A DNA stretch of 64,000 nucleotides from Amycolatopsis thermoflava N1165 (GTDB lineage: Bacteria > Actinomycetota > Actinomycetes > Mycobacteriales > Pseudonocardiaceae): the NCBI RefSeq assembly GCF_000473265.1, contig NZ_KI421511.1, positions 3,757,560-3,821,559 on the forward strand, written 5' to 3'. Below the pieces are notes generated by a model, which saw nothing but the letters and a program-made list of their open reading frames with translations, had not been told where the DNA came from and did no database searches. Below are positions 19,683 through 28,350 of this stretch, piece after piece (within the stretch, counting starts at the first letter, position 1; every line of letters begins with the position of its first letter). The position numbers and the translations under genes are program-made.

Positions 19683-20663
19683 GGCCGGGGCAGGCCACGC
19701 CGGGTGTCGCAGGCCGACATCGCGCGCCGCGCCGGGGTGACCCAGGCGGCGGTGTCGCTGATCCTGCGCGACAAGGCGACGACGATCCCGGAGGAGACCC
19801 GGCAGCGGGTGCTCGCCATCGCACGGGAGATGGGCTACCGCGCCGACCCGCTCGCTCGCCGCCTCGCCAAGGGGCGCAGCCAGCTGCTCGGGATCTTCAC
19901 CTACGAGCGCGTCTTCGGCACCGCACAGCGCAGCCTCTACCACCCGTTCCTGCTGGGCATTGAGGAAGCCGCCGAGGAGTCCGGGAACGACCTGCTGCTG
20001 TTCACCAGCGCCGCGATGTCCGGGCCGGTGCGCAGCATCTACGCCGGCGGCGAGAACAAGCTCCGCCTGGTGGACGGCGCCGTGCTGCTCGGGCGGGACG
20101 AGATCCCCGCCGACCTGGAGCAACTGGTCGCCGAGGAGTACCCGTTCGTGTTCATCGGGCGGCGGTTCCTGGACGACGGGCGCGAGGTGCCCAACGTGTC
20201 GCCGGACTACCGGGGGGCGGGGCGGGCGCTGGCCGGCCGGATCGCCGCGCTCGGGCACCGCGAAATCCGCTATGTGGGCGCGAATTCCGGGCTGCCGGCC
20301 ACCGCGGACCGGCTCGCCGGGCTGCGCGACGGCGATCTCACGGTGTCGGAGTCCTTCCCGAAGCTCGACGAGATCTCCCCCGCCTTCGTTCGAGAACTGC
20401 GCGAAAGCGGGGCCACCGCGGTGGTCGCGGAGAACGTCGACTACGCCGAGGCGGTGCGCGCGGTGGCCGCGGACCTGCCGGTCGCCGTCGCCGGGATCTC
20501 CGAGGAGAGCGAAGACGACTTCTGGTCCGGCTACGGCATTCCCGGCCGCCTGGTCGGCCGCCGCGCGCTCGAACAACTGCTGGCCGCGCTGGACGGCGGC
20601 GGCGCTGCGATCAGCACCGTCGACTGCCCGCAGCGCGAGGGGACCACGCTCACCCGCGCCTGA
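19671..20663 (+). CDS. LacI-family transcriptional repressor
   Basis: Encodes up to 330 residues. The N-terminal DNA-binding helix-turn-helix VSQADIARRAGVTQAAVSLI and hinge (GYRADPLARRLAKGRSQLLG) are standard, followed by a periplasmic-binding-protein-like effector domain that is somewhat short. Two starts are possible: ATG 19671 with a basic MRITGRGRPRR extension, or GTG 19704 directly before the helix-turn-helix. It is 27 nt upstream of a sugar-type ABC operon and probably autoregulates the whole unit through the palindrome at its start. Confidence 0.92.
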   Translation: MRITGRGRPRRVSQADIARRAGVTQAAVSLILRDKATTIPEETRQRVLAIAREMGYRADPLARRLAKGRSQLLGIFTYERVFGTAQRSLYHPFLLGIEEAAEESGNDLLLFTSAAMSGPVRSIYAGGENKLRLVDGAVLLGRDEIPADLEQLVAEEYPFVFIGRRFLDDGREVPNVSPDYRGAGRALAGRIAALGHREIRYVGANSGLPATADRLAGLRDGDLTVSESFPKLDEISPAFVRELRESGATAVVAENVDYAEAVRAVAADLPVAVAGISEESEDDFWSGYGIPGRLVGRRALEQLLAALDGGGAAISTVDCPQREGTTLTRA

Positions 20664-20690
20664 CACTGCCGACCCCAACGGAGAGGTTGC

Positions 20691-21974
20691 ATGAGAAAGC
20701 GATGGGGGCGCCTGTTCGCCGTGTCCGCGGTCGCGCTGACCGCGGCCTGCGGGATCGGCGACCGCGCCGGCGCAGACACCGTCACCATGACGGTCTGGAC
20801 GTCAAACCAGGAACAGCTCGGCCTGCTCAACCGGCTCGCCGGGGAGTTCTCGGCGCAGCACGGCGGCACGCCGGTGCGGATCCAGACCGTGCCGCAGGCC
20901 GACTACACGACGAAGGTGTCCGTCCGGTTGGCCGGCGGCGACCCGCCGGACCTCGGCTGGCTCGGCGCGCCGGACGCGGTCGGCATGGCCGCCACCGAGG
21001 TGCTCGCCGACGTCGGGCCCGCCCTGCGAGCCGACCCCGCGTACCGGCTGGGCGACTTCGTGCCGAGCGCGTTCACCAACTGGCAGAACGGCGACGCGGT
21101 GTACGGAGTGCCGTTCTCCACCAGTCCGTTCTTCGTCGTCTACAACCGGGACTTCTTCTCCCGCGCCGGTCTGCCCGAGCCCGCCGAGCTGGCCGCGCGT
21201 GGCGAGTGGACGTGGGACCGGCTGGCCGCCCTCGCGCGGGACCTGCAACCGACGTTGCCGGGTGGCAGCTACGTGTTCCAGAGCAACGAAGGCAGCTTGT
21301 ACGGACCGCTGCCGGTGTCGTGGCCGACGCTGGACCCGCTGCTGCGGGCTCACGGCGCGCGCTTCGCATCCGGCGACCAGTGCACAATGGACTCGCCGCA
21401 AGCCGTACGGGCCATCGAGACCCTGCACCGCATGGCGTTCACCGACGGCACCGCGGTGCCGCCCGGCGCGCAGGCGGACTTCTACGCCGGCAACGCGGCA
21501 CTGACGATCACCCAGCTCTCCCGGTTGTCCCAGCTGAAGGGCGCGAAGTTCCAGTACGGCTTCGCCCCGCTCCCCGCCGGCCCCGGAGGTCAGCCGCAGG
21601 TGACCGGGCAGGCCGGGCTGGTCGTGTTCCAGCAGGCGCCGCATCGGGACCTGGCGATCGACTTCCTCAAGTTCCTCACCGGCGAACGCTCGATGCGTGA
21701 GCTCGCCCGGTTCTTCCCGCCGCCGCGCCAGTCCGTGCTCGCCGATGCCACACAGGTGTACGACGGCAACGCGCTGCCGCCGGACGCGATCAGGAACATC
21801 CTCGTGCCGGGCATCACCGAGGGGCAGGCGTTCCAGTACCCGCGGACGTGGCCGGAGATCAAGACCGCGGCGCAGCCGGTGTTCGACGAGCTGTGGTCAC
21901 CCGGCGCGAACGTGGCCGGAGCGCTGTCCGAGCTGTGCAGCGAGGTCGGCCCGCTGCTGCGCGAGAAGAGTTAG
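20691..21974 (+). CDS. ABC transporter sugar-type substrate-binding lipoprotein
   Basis: Encodes 427 residues of extracellular solute-binding protein family 1. A lipoprotein signal ends at Cys20 (VALTAAC). The mature part begins with TVTMTVWTSNQEQLGLLNRL, the typical first lobe of MalE/CebE-type proteins, and includes YGVPFSTSPFFVVYN. It would capture an oligosaccharide or sugar derivative outside the membrane and feed it to the two permeases that follow. The ATG follows GGAGAGGTTGC. Ligand unknown. Confidence 0.92.
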   Translation: MRKRWGRLFAVSAVALTAACGIGDRAGADTVTMTVWTSNQEQLGLLNRLAGEFSAQHGGTPVRIQTVPQADYTTKVSVRLAGGDPPDLGWLGAPDAVGMAATEVLADVGPALRADPAYRLGDFVPSAFTNWQNGDAVYGVPFSTSPFFVVYNRDFFSRAGLPEPAELAARGEWTWDRLAALARDLQPTLPGGSYVFQSNEGSLYGPLPVSWPTLDPLLRAHGARFASGDQCTMDSPQAVRAIETLHRMAFTDGTAVPPGAQADFYAGNAALTITQLSRLSQLKGAKFQYGFAPLPAGPGGQPQVTGQAGLVVFQQAPHRDLAIDFLKFLTGERSMRELARFFPPPRQSVLADATQVYDGNALPPDAIRNILVPGITEGQAFQYPRTWPEIKTAAQPVFDELWSPGANVAGALSELCSEVGPLLREKS

Positions 21975-21983
21975 GGGGAGGTC

Positions 21984-22871
21984 GTGGTCGCACGGCGCCG
22001 CGTCCGCGAGACGCTGACCGGTTACCTGCTCATCACCCCGCAGATGATCGGGTTCACGCTGTTCGTGCTGGTCCCGCTGGTGTCCGTCGTGGTCCTGTCG
22101 TTCACCCACACGGACCTGCGCTCGGGCGTGTCGAAACCGGCGGGGTGGGAGAACTACCGGGAACTGCTCACCGGGGACGCCACCTTCTGGCACTCGCTGG
22201 CGGTCACCGGGGTGTTCGCGCTCGGGCTCGTGGTGATCAACGTCGGGTTGTCGCTCGGGCTCGCGCTCGTGCTCCACCGCCGACCGCCGGGAGCCGAGGT
22301 GTTCCTCACGCTCGCCTTCCTGTCCGTCATCACCTCGCAGGCGGCGTGGGCGCTGGTGTGGCGGTTCCTGTTGCAGGGCAAGGGCGGCGGGGTCAACGAG
22401 TTCCTCTCGGTCTTCGGCATCACCGGCCCGAACTGGCTGTTCGAGGCCCAGCCGTCGCTGGTGGCGGTGACCGTGGTGGCGGCGCTGAAGACGGTCGGGC
22501 TGAAGGCCGTGATCTTCCTCGCCGCGCTGCGCAACATGCCGTCGGAGACCCTGGAAGCGGCGCGGCTGGACGGCGCGAGCGAGTGGCGCGTGACCAGGCA
22601 CATCGTGCTGCCGCTGATCGCGCCCACCACGCTGGTGGTCGTGCTGATCACGTTCATCGGGTCGTTCCAGGTGTTCGACTACATTCAGCTGATGACGCAC
22701 GGCGGGCCGGCGCACGCGACGTCCGTGCTCGCCTACTACCTCTACGAGCAGGCGTTCCAGCTGTTCCGGACCGGTTACGCGAGCGCGATCGCCGTCGTCC
22801 TCTTCGGACTGACGCTGCTCCTGGTGGCGGCGCAGTGGTGGGCGCGCAGGAAGTGGGTGCACAGTGAGTAG
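21984..22871 (+). CDS. ABC sugar transporter permease (MalF-like)
   Basis: Encodes 295 residues with about six membrane helices. The N-terminus LTGYLLITPQMIGFTLFVLV and the EAA loop (ETLEAARLDGASEWRVTRHI, with following IVLPLIAPT) identify the MalF-type inner-membrane subunit. The GTG start follows GGGGGAGGTC, 9 nt after the binding-protein gene; the 3' end overlaps the next permease by 8 nt. It would form a heterodimer with that protein. Confidence 0.93.
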   Translation: MVARRRVRETLTGYLLITPQMIGFTLFVLVPLVSVVVLSFTHTDLRSGVSKPAGWENYRELLTGDATFWHSLAVTGVFALGLVVINVGLSLGLALVLHRRPPGAEVFLTLAFLSVITSQAAWALVWRFLLQGKGGGVNEFLSVFGITGPNWLFEAQPSLVAVTVVAALKTVGLKAVIFLAALRNMPSETLEAARLDGASEWRVTRHIVLPLIAPTTLVVVLITFIGSFQVFDYIQLMTHGGPAHATSVLAYYLYEQAFQLFRTGYASAIAVVLFGLTLLLVAAQWWARRKWVHSE

Positions 22872-23685
22872 CCGGGTACTGCGGTACGCCTTCCTCGTGG
22901 TGCTGTGCGTGCCGCTGGTGTTCCCGTTCCTGTGGATGATCGCCAGCGCGCTGAAGCTGCCCGGGGACGTGCTCGCGTCGCCGCCGCAGCTCATCCCCCG
23001 CGACATCACGCTGGACAACATCCGGGACGTCTTCGCGTTCCAGCCGTTCGCCCGGCAGATCTACAACAGCCTGTACATCGCCGTGCTGGTCGCATTGTTC
23101 ACCTGCGCGCTGTCGCTGCTGTCCGGCTACGCCTTCGCGCGGCTGCGCTTCCCCGGGCGCAACGTGATCTTCTTCCTGTTCCTGAGCGCGCTGATGCTGC
23201 CGGTCGAGGTCACGCTGATCCCGAACTTCACGCTGATGAAGGACCTCGGGCTGGCCGACACGCACGTGCCACTGCTGGCGCTGCCGGTGTTCGGCGCGAC
23301 CGGGGTGACCGGGATCTTCCTGATGCGCCAGTTCATCCAGTCGATCCCGGTCGAGCTGGAGGAGGCGGCGATGATCGACGGGATGGGCCGCGCCCGGATC
23401 CTGTGGCACCTGGTCCTGCCGCTGACCCGCCCGATGCTCGGCACGATCGGCATCATCGCGTTCCTGTACAGCTGGAACTCGTTCCTGGAACCGCTGGTGT
23501 TCGTCAACCGCAGCGAGCTGTACACGGTGCCGCTCGCGCTGACCGCGCTCACCGACACCAGCGGAAACCCGTTGTGGGGACCGCAGATGGCGGCGACGGC
23601 GATCTCGACCGTGCCACTGGTGATCGCCTACCTGGTGGCCCGGCGGCAGATCACCGAAAGCCTCGCCCAGACGGGCGTGAAGTGA
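22864..23685 (+). CDS. ABC sugar transporter permease (MalG-like)
   Basis: Encodes 273 residues with six membrane helices. VPLVFPFLWMIASALKLPGD near the start and the EAA loop (VELEEAAMIDGMGRARILWH) are those of MalG-type subunits. It is translationally coupled to the preceding permease. No ATPase gene is present in this operon, so the transporter probably uses a shared MsiK-type ATPase encoded elsewhere, as is usual for actinomycete sugar importers. Confidence 0.93.
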   Translation: MSSRVLRYAFLVVLCVPLVFPFLWMIASALKLPGDVLASPPQLIPRDITLDNIRDVFAFQPFARQIYNSLYIAVLVALFTCALSLLSGYAFARLRFPGRNVIFFLFLSALMLPVEVTLIPNFTLMKDLGLADTHVPLLALPVFGATGVTGIFLMRQFIQSIPVELEEAAMIDGMGRARILWHLVLPLTRPMLGTIGIIAFLYSWNSFLEPLVFVNRSELYTVPLALTALTDTSGNPLWGPQMAATAISTVPLVIAYLVARRQITESLAQTGVK

Positions 23686-23696
23686 GGGAGAGGGCA

Positions 23697-25238
23697 ATGC
23701 GTTCCGACTGCGAGGTGCTGGTCGTCGGCGGCGGTTGCGGCGGGGTGGCCGCGGCCCTCTCGGCGGCGATGCTCGGCAGGCGGGTGGTGCTGACCGAGAC
23801 GACCGGGCGGCTCGGCGGCCAGTTGACCACACAGGCGGTGCCGCCCGACGAGAACGCGTGGGTGGAAACGTTCGGGGCCACCCAGTCGTACCGGCTGATG
23901 CGGTCCCGGGTGCGTGACCGGTACCGGGCGGACCCCCGGCTCAGCGCCGAGGCACGCGCGGTGCGGGAGCTGAACCCGGGCGAGGGCTGGGTGAGCGCGT
24001 TGTGCGCCGAGCCGGTGGTCGTGGGCGAGGTGCTGGACGAGCTGCTCGCGCCGCTGGTGCGGGCGGGGAACCTGGAGATCCGGTACCACCACACGCCGGT
24101 CGGCACCGTGACGATGGGCGACCGGGTGGACGCGGTGGAGTTCGCGTCACCGGAGGGTGCGGTGTCGCTGAGCGCGTCGTACGTGATCGACGCGACCGAA
24201 GAGGGCGACGTCCTGCCGCTGGCGGGGTGTGAGCACGTGCTCGGCTCGGAGAGCGCGGACGAGACGGGCGAGCCGCACGCGCTGGACGGGCCGGCCGACC
24301 CGTTCGACCAGCAGGCGCTCACCTGGTGCGCCGCGCTGGAGTGGGACCCGGACGGTTCGCACGTCGTGCCGCGCCCCGATGACTACGACTTCTGGCGTGG
24401 TTACCGGGCGCCGTTCTGGCCGGGCCCCCAGCTGGGGTGGACCACGCAGGAGCCGGAGACGGGCGAGCCGTTGAGCCGTCCGTTGTTCGGCGAGGGACAG
24501 GACCTGTGGCGCTTCCGGCGGATCCGGAGTGGACGGTTGTGGGAACCGCCGCGGCCGGACGTGACGCTGGTGAACTGGCCGCAGATCGACTACTGGCTGG
24601 CGCCGGTGACCGGAGTGGCGCCGGAGGAGCGGGCGGCGCGGCTGGCGCAGGCGCGGTCGCTGACCTTGTCTTTCGTGCACTGGCTGCAGACCGAGGCGGG
24701 GTACCCCGGTCTGCGTCTCACCGGGGAGCCGCTGGGGACCGCGGATGGGTTGGCGCTCGCGCCCTATGTGCGGGAGAGCCGCCGGATCCGGGCCGAGTTC
24801 ACCGTGCTGGAGCAGCACGTCGGGGTGGCGGCGCGCGCCGGGATCGGGCAGGCCGAGCAGTTCGCCGACAGCGTGGGGATCGGTTGCTACCGGATCGATC
24901 TGCACCCGAGCACCGGGGGCCGCGGGTACCTCGACATCGCCTGCCACCCGTTCCAGATCCCGCTCGGCGCGCTGCTGCCGGTGCGGGTGGAAAACCTGCT
25001 GGCGGGCGGAAAGTGCCTCGGGGTGACGCACGTGACGAACGGTTGCTACCGGCTGCACCCGGTGGAGTGGAACACCGGCGAGGCGGCCGGAGCGCTGGCG
25101 GCGTTCGCGCTGGAGAACGGGGTGCCCCCGCGGGCGGTGCGCGCGCGACCCGGTCTGCTGGCGGACTTCCAGGCCCGCCTGGCGAAGCTCGGAGTGCCGC
25201 TGGAGTGGCCGGAAGGGGTGCGCGGCGTGGTGCGGTGA
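23697..25238 (+). CDS. FAD-dependent oxidoreductase (FAD_oxidored family) of the ABC operon
   Basis: Encodes 513 residues. An N-terminal Rossmann fold binds FAD (CEVLVVGGGCGGVAAALSAA with acidic residue in VVLTETTGRLGGQ), and the body carries YVIDATEEGDVLPLAG and a C-terminal RVENLLAGGKCLGVTHVTNG motif typical of this family. It lies 11 nt after the permease gene, so it is expressed with the importer and likely oxidises or otherwise processes the imported compound. The reaction is unknown. The start at 23697 follows GGGAGAGGGCA. Confidence 0.85.
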   Translation: MRSDCEVLVVGGGCGGVAAALSAAMLGRRVVLTETTGRLGGQLTTQAVPPDENAWVETFGATQSYRLMRSRVRDRYRADPRLSAEARAVRELNPGEGWVSALCAEPVVVGEVLDELLAPLVRAGNLEIRYHHTPVGTVTMGDRVDAVEFASPEGAVSLSASYVIDATEEGDVLPLAGCEHVLGSESADETGEPHALDGPADPFDQQALTWCAALEWDPDGSHVVPRPDDYDFWRGYRAPFWPGPQLGWTTQEPETGEPLSRPLFGEGQDLWRFRRIRSGRLWEPPRPDVTLVNWPQIDYWLAPVTGVAPEERAARLAQARSLTLSFVHWLQTEAGYPGLRLTGEPLGTADGLALAPYVRESRRIRAEFTVLEQHVGVAARAGIGQAEQFADSVGIGCYRIDLHPSTGGRGYLDIACHPFQIPLGALLPVRVENLLAGGKCLGVTHVTNGCYRLHPVEWNTGEAAGALAAFALENGVPPRAVRARPGLLADFQARLAKLGVPLEWPEGVRGVVR

Positions 25239-25333
25239 GAGCCGGAAAATCTGTCTTTTGGTAGATGTGCGGTGGTTTTGCGCCTCCTAAACTGATCAGC
25301 AGAACCGAAGCCACAAAGGACAGAAGGAAGACC

Positions 25334-25406
25334 ATGGCCTCGCAGCAGTCCACGATCAGCCCGCGCCGCACCGGCAACCTTGGCAACCGCGCTCGGCCTG
25401 CGTCGC
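25334..25406 (+). pseudogene. Possible truncated gene start
   Basis: A well-placed ribosome-binding site (AGAAGGAAGACC) precedes ATG at 25334, and the first ~20 codons (MASQQSTISPRRTGNLGN) look like a real N-terminus. After that the sequence runs into the 3' end of the convergent TetR gene with loss of coding character, although the frame stays open to 25504. It may be the stump of a gene that lost its body when the TetR-GMC segment was acquired. Product unknown. Confidence 0.35.
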
Positions 25407-25967
25407 TCAGCGCGCCGGCGCCACCGCGAAGAACCCGTCCAGCACGACATCCACCACCCGCCGCACGGCGTCGTCCTGGTGCACCGCGGCCGATCCCGCC
25501 GTGACCGCCGCTTCCACCATTTCGAACACCAGCAACAGATCCGTCGGCCGAACATCCGCGCGCAACTGCCCATCGGTCTGCGCACGGCGGAAAGCCGGGG
25601 TAAGGATCGTGATCAGCGCGTTCGCCTTCTGCTGCTGGTAGCGCACCGGCAGCTCCCGGAACAGGCGGACCAGCGGGCGCCGGGAGACCTGCATGGCCAG
25701 CACCATCGCCAGCAGTTCGCGGAACGGGCGGGGCGCGGCCTCCTGCTGCTTCACCATCCTCCGCAGCGCCCGCAGTTGCTGCGCCGCCACAGCCAAGCCG
25801 AGCGCACGGCGGTCGGGGAAATGCCGGTAGACCGTCGCGCGGCCGAGGCGCGCCCGGCGGGCGATCTCCTCGAGCGGGACGACGTCCACGCCCTCCGCGA
25901 ACGCCTCGTCGGCCACGCGCAGGATCGTCTCGCGGTTGCGCAGGGCGTCGCTGCGGTGCGGGCTCAA
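25407..25967 (-). CDS. TetR-family transcriptional regulator
   Basis: Encodes 186 residues. The N-terminal helix-turn-helix is clear (ILRVADEAFAEGVDVVPLEE, then IARRARLGRATVYRHFPDRR). The C-terminal ligand-binding part is all-helical. The start is taken as TTG 25967, since no better codon with a ribosome-binding site is present. It is divergent from the GMC oxidoreductase gene with a 128-bp gap and is its likely repressor. Ligand unknown, perhaps a sterol or other lipophilic substrate of the oxidase. Confidence 0.88.
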   Translation of the reverse strand: MSPHRSDALRNRETILRVADEAFAEGVDVVPLEEIARRARLGRATVYRHFPDRRALGLAVAAQQLRALRRMVKQQEAAPRPFRELLAMVLAMQVSRRPLVRLFRELPVRYQQQKANALITILTPAFRRAQTDGQLRADVRPTDLLLVFEMVEAAVTAGSAAVHQDDAVRRVVDVVLDGFFAVAPAR

Positions 25968-25994
25968 CTCCGGCGACCTCGCATCCGCCGGATG

Positions 25995-26008
25995 CTACTG
26001 GCGAGTAG
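25995..26008. promoter_or_regulatory. Candidate TetR operator
   Basis: CTACT (25995-25999) and AGTAG (26004-26008) form an inverted repeat with a 4-nt spacer in the divergent TetR/GMC promoter region. Short palindromes of this kind close to a TetR start often are its operator. Evidence is symmetry and position only. Confidence 0.35.
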
Positions 26009-26095
26009 TGAGATCCGCAAATCGTTCCATGTCTCGGTTCACCTCCCTAAACTCCCGCCCGTCACCAAACCCGCACCGACCGCAACGGAGGACCC

Positions 26096-27664
26096 ATGCC
26101 CGCTCTGAGCCGCCGCACCGTGTTCAAGGGGGCGGCCGCCGCCACGGGCCTGACCCTCCTGCCGGGCGCCGCGTCCGCGAGCCGGGTGCCGGTCACCCGC
26201 GAGGAGCACCGGGTCGTGGTCATCGGCTCCGGCTTCGGCGGGGGCGTGACCGCCCTGCGGCTCGCGCAGGCCGGGGTGCCCGTGCACGTCCTCGAACGCG
26301 GCATCCGCTGGCCCACCGGCCCCAACGCCGAGACCTTCCCCCACCCCACCGCGCCGGACAAGCGGATCTTCTGGCTCGGCTCCGAGCCCAACCTGTTCGG
26401 GCTCGTGTCGTTCCCTTTCGAGCGCTACACCGGACTGCTGGAACGCGTGCCGGGCAACGGCATGGACATCATGTGCGCGGCCGGTGTCGGTGGCGGATCG
26501 CTGATCTACCAGGGCATGACGCTCCAGCCGACCGAGGAGGTGTTCAACGCCAACTTCCCCGAACAGCTCGACTACGCGCGGATGGACCAGGTGTACTACC
26601 GGCGCGTGGCGAGCATGCTGCGCATCGCCACCGCGCCCGACGAACTGATCGCCAGCCCGACCTACGCGGCGGCGCGCGTCTTCGCCCGCAACGCCCGCGC
26701 CGCCGGCCACTCGGTCGAGAAGATCCCGATGCCGATCGACTGGAGCTACGCCCTGCGCGAGCTGAGGGGCGAGATGAAACCGTCCTACACCAACGGCGAC
26801 TGCGCGTTCGGCGTCAACAACGGTGGCAAGCACTCGGTCGACGTCACCTACCTCGCGGCCGCCGAAGCCACCGGCCGCTGCACCGTCGCGCCCCTGCACA
26901 ACGTCACCGATGTGGCGATGGCGCCCGACGGGCGCTGGCTGATCCACGTGGACCGCATCAACACCGGCGGCGTCGTGCTCGAAAAGAAGGTCCTCACCGC
27001 GAGCGCCCTCGTGATGGCGGCCGGCACGGCGAACACCACGAAGCTGCTGATGCGGGCCGGCGCCACCGGCGGGATCCCCGACCTGCCGGACGGCCTCGGC
27101 ACGAACTGGGGTTCCAACGGCGACCAGATCTACACGTGGACCAGCCTCGCCGACGACTTCGGCTCCCCACAGGGCGGCCCGGTCATCTACGGCAGCAAGG
27201 AGTGGGACGACCCGGCGCTGGCCAACACGGTCATCCAGGCGTCCCTCCCGCCGCTGCCGAACCTGCGCACCACGATGCTCGTCGGCTACGGCGTGAGCGC
27301 GGGGCGCGGCCATTTCGTCTACGACCCGGCCAAGGACGACGCGGTGTTGCAGTGGCCAGGTGACGCGGACGCCAAGGTGGCGCAGCGCATCCACGAGCGG
27401 ATCACCGACATCGGCGGAGCCGCCGCCGTCAAGCTCAACACCACGACGCTCGTGCCGAGCACGTGGCACCCGCTCGGTGGCGCGTCCATGGGCACGGTCT
27501 GCGACCTCGCCGGCCGCGTCCTCGGCCACCGCGGGCTCTACGTGCTCGACGGCGCCCTCATGCCGGGCAACACCGCCGCGTGCAACCCGTCCATGACCAT
27601 CGCCGCCGTCGCCGAACGAGCCCTGGACGAAATCGTCGCCCAGGACGCAGGCACTGTCTTCTGA
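26096..27664 (+). CDS. Tat-exported GMC oxidoreductase, cholesterol-oxidase-like
   Basis: Encodes 522 residues. A twin-arginine signal (LSRRTVFKGAAAATGLTLLP, cleaved near GAASA) precedes a FAD-binding Rossmann motif VVVIGSGFGGGVTALRLA. MCAAGVGGGSLIYQGM, NNGGKHSVDVTYLAAA and the active-site His in TWHPLGGASMG with Asn in ACNPSMTIAA match class I cholesterol oxidases, which fold with FAD and are exported through Tat. The usual glutamate of the lid could not be assigned with confidence. The ATG follows GGAGGACCC. The last 80 codons are the template of a tandem repeat downstream. Confidence 0.9.
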   Translation: MPALSRRTVFKGAAAATGLTLLPGAASASRVPVTREEHRVVVIGSGFGGGVTALRLAQAGVPVHVLERGIRWPTGPNAETFPHPTAPDKRIFWLGSEPNLFGLVSFPFERYTGLLERVPGNGMDIMCAAGVGGGSLIYQGMTLQPTEEVFNANFPEQLDYARMDQVYYRRVASMLRIATAPDELIASPTYAAARVFARNARAAGHSVEKIPMPIDWSYALRELRGEMKPSYTNGDCAFGVNNGGKHSVDVTYLAAAEATGRCTVAPLHNVTDVAMAPDGRWLIHVDRINTGGVVLEKKVLTASALVMAAGTANTTKLLMRAGATGGIPDLPDGLGTNWGSNGDQIYTWTSLADDFGSPQGGPVIYGSKEWDDPALANTVIQASLPPLPNLRTTMLVGYGVSAGRGHFVYDPAKDDAVLQWPGDADAKVAQRIHERITDIGGAAAVKLNTTTLVPSTWHPLGGASMGTVCDLAGRVLGHRGLYVLDGALMPGNTAACNPSMTIAAVAERALDEIVAQDAGTVF

Positions 27665-28303
27665 GGAGACCAATGAAGCGTCCCGCCGCCCTGCCCGCCG
27701 CGGCAATGCTCGCCCGCGGCGTGCCCATGGACACGCCGCCGTCAAGCTCAACACCACGACGCTCGTGCCGAGCACGTGGCACCCGCTCGGTGGCGCGTCC
27801 ATGGGCACGGTCTGCGACCTCGCCGGCCGCGTCCTCGGCCACCGCGGGCTCTACGTGCTCGACGGCGCCCTCATGCCGGGCAACACCGCCGCGTGCAACC
27901 CGTCCATGACCATCGCCGCCGTCGCCGAACGAGCCCTGGACGAAATCGTCGCCCAGGACGCAGGCACTGTCTTCTGAGGAGACCAATGAAGCGTCCCGCC
28001 GCCCTGCCCGCCGCGGCAATGCTCGCCCGCGGCGTGCCCATGGACACGCCGCCGTCAAGCTCAACACCACGACGCTCGTGCCGAGCACGTGGCACCCGCT
28101 CGGTGGCGCGTCCATGGGCACGGTCTGCGACCTCGCCGGCCGCGTCCTCGGCCACCGCGGGCTCTACGTGCTCGACGGCGCCCTCATGCCGGGCAACACC
28201 GCCGCGTGCAACCCGTCCATGACCATCGCCGCCGTCGCCGAACGAGCCCTGGACGAAATCGTCGCCCAGGACGCAGGCACTGTCTTCTGAGGAGACCAAT
28301 GAA
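27421..28303 (+). repeat. 313-bp direct tandem repeat of the GMC gene 3' end (about 2.8 copies)
   Basis: Units start at 27421, 27734 and 28047; the third ends at 28303. Each unit holds the last 80 codons of the GMC gene including the TGA stop, the following ribosome-binding site GAGGAGACC, and the first codons of a next gene (MKRPAALPAAAMLARGVPMD) before jumping back to GMC sequence. Copies 1 and 2 appear identical base by base; copy 3 diverges after ATGAA. The junction lies at CGCCGCCGTC. Since 313 is not a multiple of 3, the frame shifts at each junction and only the first copy belongs to the intact enzyme. The body of the next gene is missing. Confidence 0.95.
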
Positions 28304-28350
28304 ACGTCAGGAGGTGCCTACCGAATCGGCCGCCGGTCCGGTGCCGCCGA

